This document shows, in pieces, positions 26,261-33,061 of a DNA stretch of 36,628 nucleotides (positions within the stretch are counted from its first letter, which is position 1; each line of letters starts with the position of its first letter). Both the position numbers and the translations under genes were made by a program. The stretch lies in contig DWVG01000096.1 in the NCBI GenBank assembly GCA_019120355.1, forward strand, positions 1 to 36,628, written 5' to 3'. The stretch is from Candidatus Ligilactobacillus faecavium (GTDB lineage: Bacteria > Bacillota > Bacilli > Lactobacillales > Lactobacillaceae). The notes under the pieces were generated by a model. That model worked only from the letters and a program-made list of their open reading frames with translations. It was not told the origin of the DNA and ran no database searches.

Positions 26261-26749
26261 TTAACCACCACTCGAACCTAAATGAGATTTTGAACCAAAT
26301 TTCTTATGAGAGCTTTTAAACGAAGAAGCAAGCATTCTTTCAGTTTTTGAATTAGAACTTGCCAAAGCGTTACGAGCATAATCGGACTTTGTGCGCATAA
26401 TGCTTCCACCGTGCTTATAAACAGTTTCAACGCTTATTCCTTTTCTGTCTTCATCATGTCGACTCCCTGAAACAAGTTTCCCGTTTGAAAGCATAGCTGT
26501 ATTAACTTCTTTGTTATGGACAACGTGAACATCAGGAACACCCAACGCTTTATTGCCTTTAACAATAGCGTGTGAACCTTTGTATTTTCCGCTTACCATT
26601 CGCTCAGCAATCGAACGAGCTTTTGATAAGTTCTTTTGGTTCATTTCTTTGGCTCGCATTCTTTTTTGGTCGCTTTGGTAGCTTTTGCTCCGTTTTTTTC
26701 GTTCAATGTATTCTCTGAACGTTTCATCAGGTCTTTTTTTAATACTCAT
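26261..26749 (-). CDS. Basic hypothetical protein ending in GSSGG
   Basis: A 162-residue, strongly basic protein of unknown function. The N-terminus is a charged helix ('DETFREYIERKKRSKSYQ'), and the centre 'GVPDVHVVHNKEVNTAMLSNGKLVSGSRHDED' looks like a small folded domain. The C-terminal 30 residues are Ser/Lys-rich and end 'KSHLGSSGG'. The upstream neighbour ends in the same five residues. It starts 2 nt after that gene's stop. It may be a nucleic-acid-binding protein, but no fold is recognised. Confidence 0.75.
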   Translation of the reverse strand: MSIKKRPDETFREYIERKKRSKSYQSDQKRMRAKEMNQKNLSKARSIAERMVSGKYKGSHAIVKGNKALGVPDVHVVHNKEVNTAMLSNGKLVSGSRHDEDRKGISVETVYKHGGSIMRTKSDYARNALASSNSKTERMLASSFKSSHKKFGSKSHLGSSGG

Positions 26750-26751
26750 AA

Positions 26752-27171
26752 TCAGCCTCCACTTGAACCAAACTTTGCTTTGCGAGAAGAGCTAGAACGT
26801 TTACCCTTGGCGTGGTCTAAAATTTCATGTAGCTTATTTCCAAAACCTTTTCCTAATTTATTTCCACCTCGTTGTTTGAGTCTCTGAACGATTTCTCTTG
26901 AATGCTTCCCGCTTGCTTGCATAAAATCGCTGCCGCTAGCTCCTCTTCGTTGAATTGTCACAGTAGCTTTTTTGCCGCGTCCATAAGTGTCAACGGTTGT
27001 AAAATTTTTTGTTACTTTTCCGTCTTTCCCTTTGTGGTTAGAAACGAACGTATAACGGCGCCCGTCTAACCCGTCTTGAAGTGTCGAACCGGTGTTCATA
27101 TATCTAATTTTTCCGTCGTCTACTGGCGACATTTGGAAAAAACCACCGTCGTACTTTTTGAATTTACTCAA
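26752..27171 (-). CDS. Basic hypothetical protein ending in KFGSSGG
   Basis: A 139-residue basic protein. The first 75 residues look like a small beta domain ('RRYTFVSNHKGKDGKVTKNF', 'KKATVTIQRRGASG'). A Lys/Arg/Gly-rich helix follows, then 'SSSSRKAKFGSSGG' at the C-terminus. The terminal GSSGG is shared with the next gene although the bodies do not look alike. It is packed between the PP-loop gene (2 nt away) and the other GSSGG gene. Function unknown. Confidence 0.75.
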   Translation of the reverse strand: MSKFKKYDGGFFQMSPVDDGKIRYMNTGSTLQDGLDGRRYTFVSNHKGKDGKVTKNFTTVDTYGRGKKATVTIQRRGASGSDFMQASGKHSREIVQRLKQRGGNKLGKGFGNKLHEILDHAKGKRSSSSRKAKFGSSGG

Positions 27172-27173
27172 CG

Positions 27174-27839
27174 TTATTCACTCCCTTTCTTGTACGCTTC
27201 ATATTGCAAAACTCCCGCTTGTGCCTCCGGAAAAAATTTCAAAACTCGTTTGTAATCATCAGGGTAAACCTGCTTGAGCTGATACAACTCTTTACCTGCT
27301 AACGAGTGCAAAGAAAAGCCGAGTTCTTTATAGAATCTCGGCATATAACACTTATTCAATTTGATGTACCGCAAAACATCAGCTTTCTTCCAGTACGCTA
27401 ATGGATACATTCTTCCACGCTTAACGTCTAAGCTGGTTGACTTGTTAATCATTCCATTTCGGAAAATGCTATCCGCTTTACGTTCTCCGCCTGCTATCCA
27501 ATAACAGTCAAACAAATCTCGAACATGTTCGTAAACATCATTGATAGTTACCTTTGGAACAAAATAATCAGCTTCTCTAAAACTGCCATATCGGTAAAAC
27601 TCTGACGTTTCAAAATGTGGCACTCGTTCAATTTTGATGTTGTAAATCTGCTCATATTTCTTCAATGCTCGTTCCTGAAATTCTAAATCAGGAACCATAT
27701 ACATATAGAAAGCGTGAACTTTTTTGAAATACTTCATCGCCAAATCTAAAACAACGATTGAGTCTTTACCCATGGAAAACGAAACAATAACTTCATCGGT
27801 TACCGTACTCATCATTTTAATTTGGTCTAACAAACTCAT
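27174..27839 (-). CDS. PP-loop protein, PAPS-reductase-like
   Basis: A 221-residue enzyme of the adenine nucleotide alpha-hydrolase superfamily. The PP-loop is 'VSFSMGKDSIVVLDLA' (SxGKDS, residues 22-27), and 'IAGGERKADSIFRNGMI' resembles the second PAPS-reductase region. Classical members activate or use adenylylated substrates in sulfur transfer. Phage members next to ParB-like genes are common but their substrate is unknown. Cysteines are few ('CYW', 'CYM') and do not form the ECGLH motif of true PAPS reductase, so assimilatory sulfate reduction is unlikely. The start overlaps the upstream gene by 4 nt. Confidence 0.85.
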   Translation of the reverse strand: MSLLDQIKMMSTVTDEVIVSFSMGKDSIVVLDLAMKYFKKVHAFYMYMVPDLEFQERALKKYEQIYNIKIERVPHFETSEFYRYGSFREADYFVPKVTINDVYEHVRDLFDCYWIAGGERKADSIFRNGMINKSTSLDVKRGRMYPLAYWKKADVLRYIKLNKCYMPRFYKELGFSLHSLAGKELYQLKQVYPDDYKRVLKFFPEAQAGVLQYEAYKKGSE

Positions 27840-28021
27840 TTTGAACTCCTTAAAGAAATAGGCGGCACGTCTTGTGTGTACCGCCTACGTTTCTTATTCT
27901 TTTTGTTGAGTTTAATCTCTTTCTCTAACCGGCAAAGCATGAGATACTCTTCGCTCGTTCTAACTTTGCCGAAACGTTTCGTATTTCTCATTCGCTTCGC
28001 CTCATCTTTCGACAATATCAT
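27836..28021 (-). CDS. Small basic phage protein
   Basis: A 61-residue Arg/Lys-rich protein ('DEAKRMRNTKRFGKVRTSEEYLMLCRLEKEIKLNKK' in outline, with a helical centre). It is the first gene of the packaging/structural operon after the ATPase cassette, and its stop overlaps the next start (ATGA). No good ribosome-binding site precedes the first ATG. An internal Met at residue 11 is an alternative start. Function unknown. Confidence 0.6.
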   Translation of the reverse strand: MILSKDEAKRMRNTKRFGKVRTSEEYLMLCRLEKEIKLNKKNKKRRRYTQDVPPISLRSSK

Positions 28022-28102
28022 AATAACATCTTAGGAGTTTGAGCAGTGTTCGAGAATTGTTTTCGATTTGTATTGTGATTGTTTAATTTGATAATTTTTT
28101 TA

Positions 28103-28136
28103 TTAAATAAAAAGCGGTAGCATTTCGCTATCGCTT
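28103..28136 (-). terminator. Terminator after the ATPase/nuclease cassette
   Basis: AAGCGGTAGC (28112-28121) pairs with GCTATCGCTT (28127-28136), with one G-U wobble and a 5-nt loop. On the minus strand a TTTTTATTT tail follows. It separates the cassette from the downstream packaging genes, so the structural operon needs its own promoter in about 28022-28100, where I see only a weak -10-like TTATTATGAT. Confidence 0.85.
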
Positions 28137-28143
28137 ATTTTCA

Positions 28144-28734
28144 TTACATTGTGTAATAACCATCACGCAAATGGGGATGCTTTGCATTCTTAATGATTTT
28201 CCTAAGATTGTGAGTTCCGTACTTTTGTCTTCTACTTATTGGAATTCTCACAACCTTATATTCACTATTATCTTCATAACAAATTCCCCGCTCTAGAGAC
28301 TCTCTTTGCTTTCTTATGTGTACTATGATATGTTCAGAATTAAAATTTTTTAAACCGCACTCATCTGCTGGGTCAACAAACCATAAAATAAAACGCAATA
28401 TATTATCACTATTAATGAGTTGTTTATTAGCTTCTTCAAAACATGAATTAGCATTTGATTTATTAACATCCTTTATTTCAATTTGATAAACCTTATTGCC
28501 TTCTAGTAAAGTTAAATCACATTCTTGCGGCCCTCTGCGTTTATTTCCAAGAAAATATTCTTTATAATCTTCTAAGCGAAAATAAACCACGTCTTCACCC
28601 AAGATGTCAAGTCTTAAATTTAATGTATAGTCCTTATCCTCAAGGATTATTTCTTCCGTTTCTTTAACACCCGCTTCTTTATATGTATACCATTCTCCTT
28701 GATAACTTTTAAATTTACTAAGGAGGCTATCCAT
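28144..28734 (-). CDS. PD-(D/E)XK nuclease-like partner protein
   Basis: A 196-residue protein of no named family that I recognise. Residues 71-88 read 'ECDLTLLEGNKVYQIEIK', i.e. D73 followed 13 residues later by E86-x-K88 on alternating hydrophobic strands, the core of PD-(D/E)XK nucleases. A helix with 'CFEEANKQLINS' follows, as expected for that fold, and the basic C-terminal region contains 'ISRRQKYGTHNLRKIIKNAK'. It overlaps the ATPase gene by 8 nt, so the two are co-translated. It is visibly more AT-rich than the structural genes. The nuclease call is from motif spacing only. Confidence 0.6.
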   Translation of the reverse strand: MDSLLSKFKSYQGEWYTYKEAGVKETEEIILEDKDYTLNLRLDILGEDVVYFRLEDYKEYFLGNKRRGPQECDLTLLEGNKVYQIEIKDVNKSNANSCFEEANKQLINSDNILRFILWFVDPADECGLKNFNSEHIIVHIRKQRESLERGICYEDNSEYKVVRIPISRRQKYGTHNLRKIIKNAKHPHLRDGYYTM

Positions 28735-30142
28735 TATCTTTGCACCTTCTGTCTTCTAACTCATCAACAATATCATAATATTCATCATTAATTTTTCGTG
28801 TTGTGTTATCAAAATTATCAACAGATTCATCTATATCAAATATATTGTTTATCTTAGTAGCAGTTCCGTCTTTGAATTCATAAACATTAATTTCATTATT
28901 TTCTTGTCCATTTAATTTATCTTTCAAAACACAGTTAATTAATTCTTTAACAAAATAATCACTATGCGTAGATATGACAAACTTAATATTTTTTTTCATT
29001 AATTTAAAAAGTAAATCTGCAATAGTTTTTTGATTTTCTGGATGAAAATTCATTTCAGGCTCATCAAAAAATAACCATTTACCTTCTGGATTAGATTTTA
29101 AAAATAAATCAAACCCAAAAATGGACTTTAAGGAACTTGAAAGCATTTCAAAATCTATTACCTTTGATCTACCGTCAATTCCAGGCAATTGATAACCAAA
29201 AATATTATGCTCTTCATCGTACATGAAATTTCCTGGAATCAACTTATTAATTAGTTTACTATTATCTAGTTCTTTTATATGTCTATTAACATTTCTCATA
29301 CTGTTATTAACAAAACCAATATAATGTTCAATTGGTGAAACATATTTTTTAAAATTATTATTTTGACTATCCGAAGGATTTGACAACCCAACTGAAATGT
29401 TTAACCTATTTACATTTAAATCATTTATAAAAACATTTATTCCTAGTCGTTCTGCGGGTAAATAAATAGGATCATATGGTGCAGTTGCTCTAAATAATAC
29501 ATTCTGTATGCTTAAATTAATAATTTGAATTGCATCTTTAACATTTTTCTCAAACTCATTTAATTGATCTACATAGTCTATATTATTAGATGCAGCTCTA
29601 ACTATATACTTTAACTCTATTTTATCATTATCTGGAGTAGCCAAAATCTCGTTTCCATCTTTACGTCCGCTTGTATTTTCCGTATTTACTAACTGTTCGC
29701 TAAAAGCATTTCCTTTACTTTCTATATAATTCCATGAATAATACCAACCATGCCTTAAGCTCTTAGAAATTTCGAAAGCTCTAATATCATCCGATGTAAC
29801 TTTAATTTCACTTTCATTTGTATAAATACTTGTATGATTAAAAAAATTATCAAAATAGTCAAAAGGAAGCGCATTAAACTGCCTTGAAGCCTGATTTACT
29901 ATTTCATTTTCTAATTCACTAATATCAAATGATATCGACTTTTTTTTTCCTAAAATTAAATCTTTAATTTCCTCATGATTAATTAAATTATTTACTAGAA
30001 AAATTTTATTAAACCAATCAAAAAACAAATATATTGCATATGCCGCAATAGTCTTTCCAACTCCATTTTCTCCAACAAAGACATTCATTTTATTTAAATC
30101 TATTTCAAGATCCTTTATAGGTCCTAAATTTCGTATTTGCAT
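28727..30142 (-). CDS. AAA/ABC-type ATPase (AAA_15/AAA_21, SMC-RecF-like)
   Basis: A 471-residue ATPase. Walker A is 'GENGVGKT' (residues 24-31) after the typical 'IRNLGPIKDLEIDL' first strand. 'PIYLPAERLG' is the PAER motif seen in defence-type SMC-like ATPases, and 'EMLSSSLKSIFG' stands where the ABC signature falls. 'WLFFDEPEMNFHPENQ' is Walker B plus the D-loop (D360/E361), and 'FVISTHSDYF' supplies the H-loop His. No TOPRIM domain is visible. With its PD-(D/E)XK-like partner it resembles two-gene ATPase-effector defence systems. It has a GAGGAAAGATT ribosome-binding site, and a weak promoter (TTGAAT, 16 nt, CATAAA) may precede it. Confidence 0.85.
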   Translation of the reverse strand: MQIRNLGPIKDLEIDLNKMNVFVGENGVGKTIAAYAIYLFFDWFNKIFLVNNLINHEEIKDLILGKKKSISFDISELENEIVNQASRQFNALPFDYFDNFFNHTSIYTNESEIKVTSDDIRAFEISKSLRHGWYYSWNYIESKGNAFSEQLVNTENTSGRKDGNEILATPDNDKIELKYIVRAASNNIDYVDQLNEFEKNVKDAIQIINLSIQNVLFRATAPYDPIYLPAERLGINVFINDLNVNRLNISVGLSNPSDSQNNNFKKYVSPIEHYIGFVNNSMRNVNRHIKELDNSKLINKLIPGNFMYDEEHNIFGYQLPGIDGRSKVIDFEMLSSSLKSIFGFDLFLKSNPEGKWLFFDEPEMNFHPENQKTIADLLFKLMKKNIKFVISTHSDYFVKELINCVLKDKLNGQENNEINVYEFKDGTATKINNIFDIDESVDNFDNTTRKINDEYYDIVDELEDRRCKDNG

Positions 30143-30218
30143 AATCTTTCCTCTTTAATCTTTATGGTAATTTAAAAATAAAATTCAAACATAATTCTCT
30201 GATAGATTTAACAAAAAG

Positions 30219-30650
30219 TCAATTGCATACATGCAAGTCTTGACACCCTTTTTGCAACTCAAAACAATCCGCAAACTCATTATACGCTTTATCACGCAGT
30301 TTAAAATATGTTGAATGTGAACAATACATCAATTGCTCTACTTGCCAATCTTGTAAGCCGTCAATGTATTTACTCTTTAAAATTTGAAATGACGTCTTAG
30401 AGCAACCTTGAAAAGCCTTAGAAACTCCGTTAATTAAATTCTTGGCAGCGATATACTTAACAATCTTATCTTCATTGTGATTAGATCCGTCATGATTAAT
30501 TGGCATATCCGAGATAACAGGTGATTTTAAACTTGCTGGGCTTTCATTTGCCAATCTTAAAATATGCGGTAATTTATGGTCTAAGAAATCTTGAACATTT
30601 AAAGCGGTCTTTTTGTAATCAATATTATCAATATCCAGTAATAAATCCAC
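30219..30650 (-). CDS. ArpU-family late transcription regulator
   Basis: A 143-residue protein starting with GTG (GGAG 10 nt upstream). 'KLPHILRLANESPASLKSPVISDMP' and the C-terminal sigma-like helix-turn-helix 'LQDWQVEQLMYCSHSTYFKLRDKAYNEFADCF' match the ArpU/phage packaging-lysis regulator group, which switches on late genes. It is the last middle gene before the late region, separated from the packaging operon by the ATPase cassette. Confidence 0.85.
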   Translation of the reverse strand: MDLLLDIDNIDYKKTALNVQDFLDHKLPHILRLANESPASLKSPVISDMPINHDGSNHNEDKIVKYIAAKNLINGVSKAFQGCSKTSFQILKSKYIDGLQDWQVEQLMYCSHSTYFKLRDKAYNEFADCFELQKGCQDLHVCN

Positions 30651-30667
30651 AATGCGTCATCTCCATC

Positions 30668-30724
30668 TGTTATAATAATGTTGTTGATTTTATTGGAGTG
30701 ACGCCGTGTTGGCGTTATTTTTTT
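30668..30724 (+). ncRNA. Possible short antisense RNA opposite the 3' side of a tiny peptide gene
   Basis: On the plus strand an extended -10 (TGTTATAAT, 30668-30676) is followed by a 5-bp hairpin (ACGCC/GGCGT, 30701-30715) and a TATTTTTTT tract. A transcript of about 40 nt would start near 30683 and end near 30724, opposite the stop codon of the 22-residue peptide gene and the leader of the ArpU-like gene. No -35 is evident. This is the only plus-strand transcription signal in the prophage that I would defend. Confidence 0.3.
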
Positions 30725-30783
30725 ATGCAAATAATAGCGATAAACAAGATAAATTCAAAAATAATTGAAATCACTAATGCCAT
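30715..30783 (-). CDS. 22-residue hydrophobic peptide (possible membrane peptide)
   Basis: A tiny ORF preceded by GGAG with 8-nt spacing. The product is almost wholly hydrophobic (Ile/Phe/Leu-rich, starting MALVISIIF and ending ICIKK), consistent with one transmembrane helix with a short basic end. Its start lies inside the end of the preceding open frame (10-nt overlap), suggesting coupling. A hairpin and a possible opposing promoter follow, an arrangement reminiscent of type I toxin loci. Size makes chance a real possibility. Confidence 0.4.
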   Translation of the reverse strand: MALVISIIFEFILFIAIICIKK

Positions 30784-30851
30784 GATGTCCACTCCACGAT
30801 ATATGACCACGTTTCTGAGTCGATGTCATACCATTTGACGTCAAGATTGAT
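30774..30851 (-). pseudogene. In-frame continuation after a stop, possible broken gene end
   Basis: Directly after the TAA that ends the 35-residue ORF at 30852, the same frame stays open for 25 codons with protein-like content ('DVKWYDIDSETWSYIVEW'). It has no ATG, GTG or TTG start of its own. The two parts together would make a protein of about 61 residues interrupted by one stop next to a run of eight T. This may be a nonsense mutation, a sequencing error or readthrough. The composition (four Trp, two Tyr) is unlike random AT-rich DNA. Confidence 0.4.
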
Positions 30852-30959
30852 TTAAAAAAAATTATTCTGTGTATCTTTGTATAACATATCCTTATTTCGG
30901 CGATTCAAAGTCTTAACATGATTGTCATTCGTGATGAAATAGAGTGTCGTTTCATTCAA
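30852..30959 (-). CDS. Small phage protein, 35 residues
   Basis: A short ORF starting at TTG with an AAAGGAG ribosome-binding site 10 nt upstream and overlapping the end of the preceding gene. The product contains 'TLYFITNDNHVKTLNRRNK' and ends 'TQNNFF' at a T8 run. A stop separates it from an open continuation in the same frame, so it may be the first half of a longer original gene. Function unknown. Confidence 0.5.
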   Translation of the reverse strand: MNETTLYFITNDNHVKTLNRRNKDMLYKDTQNNFF

Positions 30960-31146
30960 GACGTTCACACTCCTTTGCTAAAACTATTTGTCCGTTATCA
31001 AGCATTAATGCTGCACCTTTCTTCAAAGCCACTACTTTATATTTGCTTTCATTAAACATAACGTTTTGTCCAGCTTTGATTCCGTTGTAGTTCATTCTCC
31101 GTTTACGTTTCTTCAATACGCTACGCTTTTTATTTCTTTTGCTCAC
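30952..31146 (-). CDS. Small basic protein with SH3-like C-terminal half
   Basis: A 64-residue protein. The first 18 residues are almost all Lys/Arg ('RNKKRSVLKKRKRR'), and the rest ('IKAGQNVMFNESKYKVVALKKGAALMLDNGQIVLAKECERL') looks like a small beta-barrel of the KOW/SH3 type. GTG at 31146 is chosen as start because AAGGA lies 6 nt upstream. An ATG at 31188 lacks a Shine-Dalgarno sequence. It overlaps both neighbours. Possibly nucleic-acid binding. Confidence 0.6.
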   Translation of the reverse strand: MSKRNKKRSVLKKRKRRMNYNGIKAGQNVMFNESKYKVVALKKGAALMLDNGQIVLAKECERLE

Positions 31147-31462
31147 GTTTTTCCTTCTTTCCGTAATATTCTTCTTTAGTAACACCAAATTCTCTTGCTA
31201 CTGCAATCTTAAATGGTTCTAGCACTTCTTCTTGTGTAGGATTGTCACTGTTTTCCTTTAAGATTTTCACAAGAGAAACAATGGCCTTAGCAATAGAATC
31301 TTGCAACGCTTCTTTCTTGTTTTGCGCTTTAAGCGAACGATACTTTACATAAATAGCACCATCTAATTTCCATTTCATTTTGAAAGTTGATTCATTGATA
31401 TGATGCTTGCAAAAGTACAACAAACGTTTGTTAATCTTTTTTATAGATTCTGTTAATTGCAT
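31130..31462 (-). CDS. Hypothetical middle-gene protein
   Basis: A 110-residue, helical, basic protein ('SIKKINKRLLYFCKHHINEST' at the start, 'AIVSLVKILKENSDNPTQEEVLEPFKIAV' in the centre, Lys/Glu-rich end). The ATG at 31462 follows GGAAAGGAAAGAAAC. A longer reading from 31513 would run deep into the upstream gene. No family recognised. Confidence 0.65.
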   Translation of the reverse strand: MQLTESIKKINKRLLYFCKHHINESTFKMKWKLDGAIYVKYRSLKAQNKKEALQDSIAKAIVSLVKILKENSDNPTQEEVLEPFKIAVAREFGVTKEEYYGKKEKREQKK

Positions 31463-31682
31463 AATGTTTCTTTCCTTTCCTGAATTTTGGTGTAGGACCA
31501 TTGATAGTTCCACTCTTGCAATATGTGATAATTTCTCCTGTTAACAAACTAGGTGCTTCTAATCCGAAACATGCTGTAATGTAATCTTGACCGTCAATTA
31601 TCATTTTTCTATGATGTAAGCAAGTTGGAACAACCAATTCTGTTCCAGTGTGTTTAACAATTCTTCTCCAACGATTATTCAT
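31431..31682 (-). CDS. Hypothetical small protein
   Basis: An 83-residue protein with 'GTELVVPTCLHHRKMIIDGQDYITACFGLEAPSLLTGEII' in outline, a beta-rich pattern with a Cys/His pair near the N-terminus that could bind metal. There are two adjacent ATG codons; the second fits the AGGTGG ribosome-binding site better. It is coupled to the upstream gene by a TGATG overlap. Function unknown. Confidence 0.65.
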   Translation of the reverse strand: MNNRWRRIVKHTGTELVVPTCLHHRKMIIDGQDYITACFGLEAPSLLTGEIITYCKSGTINGPTPKFRKGKKHYAINRIYKKD

Positions 31683-32050
31683 CATTCCACCTCATTCAAT
31701 GCATTCAAATATTCTTTGAACACTTTATTTAGCTTGCTAACTGACTTATCTAACCTAGATTGAATTTTTTGTTCATGCTCTTTCTTAGAAACCAAAGCTA
31801 AAACTCTCTGTTCAAAATCCTTGATTGCTTCCAACTCATTATCGAAATCATCTCCATATGGATTTGCAGAGAATTCTTTATCGTCAATATCAAAAAGACA
31901 AATACGCTTATCAGTATCTTTATTGACAAGTTTTAAAAAGTGATCATTTACATTCATACCAAACCAACTGCCTTGCACCTCATAAGCTACTTCGTAATTT
32001 TTGAAATCGTTACTAATCAATTGTTTTAATTCTGCTTTTGAAAAATCCAT
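31682..32050 (-). CDS. Hypothetical middle-gene protein
   Basis: A 122-residue acidic protein. The N-terminal part is alpha/beta ('YEVAYEVQGSWFGMNVND', 'KRICLFDIDDKEF') and the C-terminus is a coiled coil ('SRLDKSVSKLNKVFKEYLNAL'). Its start overlaps the previous stop by one base. No family recognised. Confidence 0.65.
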   Translation of the reverse strand: MDFSKAELKQLISNDFKNYEVAYEVQGSWFGMNVNDHFLKLVNKDTDKRICLFDIDDKEFSANPYGDDFDNELEAIKDFEQRVLALVSKKEHEQKIQSRLDKSVSKLNKVFKEYLNALNEVE

Positions 32051-32424
32051 TATTCTTCGCTCGCTTTCTCTGATTCAATGTCTTCAATAACACCTTCCAA
32101 GCATTCAAGATTATTCTTTAATGCTCGAATATCGAGTCCTTTCAAATTTTTATTAGCGTCATCGATAAATTCTTTAACCGAATCCAATAAGTCGTTATCG
32201 CTATTTTTTAAACCATATTTTGAAGTCATTTCTTTTTCATCGTCGCCTTGAATTTTTTCGATAACGTTTAACAAGCTATCAACAACGGCTTCCTCGGGAA
32301 AACCGTTATTTACGATCATCGTTTGCTTATCGTTTCCAGCGATTAGATATGCTCCACCATATTTAGTATTCAAATGTGCCGCCAATGCTTGAACGATGTA
32401 TTGGTCTTCTGCTGTAAATTCCAT
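32050..32424 (-). CDS. Hypothetical middle-gene protein
   Basis: A 124-residue acidic protein starting 'MEFTAEDQYIVQALAAHLN', with 'YLIAGNDKQTMIVNNGFPEEAVVDSLLNV' as its core and a helical end. The start at 32424 is coupled to the upstream stop (TAATG) and has GGAGGAAG a little far upstream. Function unknown. Confidence 0.65.
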   Translation of the reverse strand: MEFTAEDQYIVQALAAHLNTKYGGAYLIAGNDKQTMIVNNGFPEEAVVDSLLNVIEKIQGDDEKEMTSKYGLKNSDNDLLDSVKEFIDDANKNLKGLDIRALKNNLECLEGVIEDIESEKASEE

Positions 32425-32948
32425 TATTCCACTTCCTCCAGTCGTACCTTGTCCCAATCAATAGCTAAATCTTTATCTTTCTTCAATTTTTCAATTTCCT
32501 TTGCTGAGAGTTCAAAGCGAAACATTTCACCACGTTCGCCATTCCCAAAACCAATATCATATCTTTTCGTATCTGCATTCCATGAAATTCCTAGATATTT
32601 TTGAGGGTTTGCATACCACGGGTTGCGATATTTGCCATTCAGAATATCAACTTTGAACCTTCTACCGTCTTGGTATTCTTGCAGCACCTCCACACCAGCT
32701 TTGTAGAATTCTGTCAGTAAACCACTTTTGATAAGGTCACCGTCATCTGAACTTTTTGCATTAGGCACTCTGTTAATCTCAAATCTGTTAGGGTCACAAT
32801 CGTGAAAAAATGCAACCGGTACTTTGTTATTGTTAACGTATAGATTTAAGTCGTCATCAATTGTATCGACTTGAGCTTTTTGTACACTTCCCATTAAAAC
32901 AGTTTTACGGTTGAGAATCTCAGTCAATCTACCAATATTAATTTTCAT
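32424..32948 (-). CDS. Hypothetical protein, first gene after the RNA region
   Basis: A 174-residue protein of unknown function. It begins 'MKINIGRLTEILNRKTVLMG', contains 'VPVAFFHDCDPNRFEINRVPN', and in its second half has Tyr/Asp-rich strands. The start is ATG at 32948, set by an AGGAGG with 9-nt spacing. The longer frame to 33026 would run into the tRNA-like hairpin and has no ribosome-binding site. It opens the middle operon. Confidence 0.7.
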   Translation of the reverse strand: MKINIGRLTEILNRKTVLMGSVQKAQVDTIDDDLNLYVNNNKVPVAFFHDCDPNRFEINRVPNAKSSDDGDLIKSGLLTEFYKAGVEVLQEYQDGRRFKVDILNGKYRNPWYANPQKYLGISWNADTKRYDIGFGNGERGEMFRFELSAKEIEKLKKDKDLAIDWDKVRLEEVE

Positions 32949-33020
32949 CGCGCTTAACCTCCTAAATTCTTTCGTGTCCACATTTACCATTCCATAATTT
33001 AGAATTTTTATCCGGATAAC

Positions 33021-33061
33021 AGCCACTCACGGAGTCGAACCGTGATCATACCGATGTGGCT
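33021..33061 (-). ncRNA. tRNA-minihelix-like hairpin C (acceptor plus T-arm)
   Basis: On the minus strand AGCCACA pairs with AGTGGCT (6 bp, A-A at the seventh position). Between them are a 10-nt linker and a perfect 5-bp T-stem (CACGG/CCGTG) with the canonical 7-nt T-loop TTCGACT. No D-arm or anticodon arm exists: the linker joins acceptor directly to T-stem. It lies 3' of the structured RNA tract and is followed by the palindrome TTATCCGGATAA. It could be a minimal RNase P/RNase Z substrate or a protective 3' structure. Confidence 0.6.
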
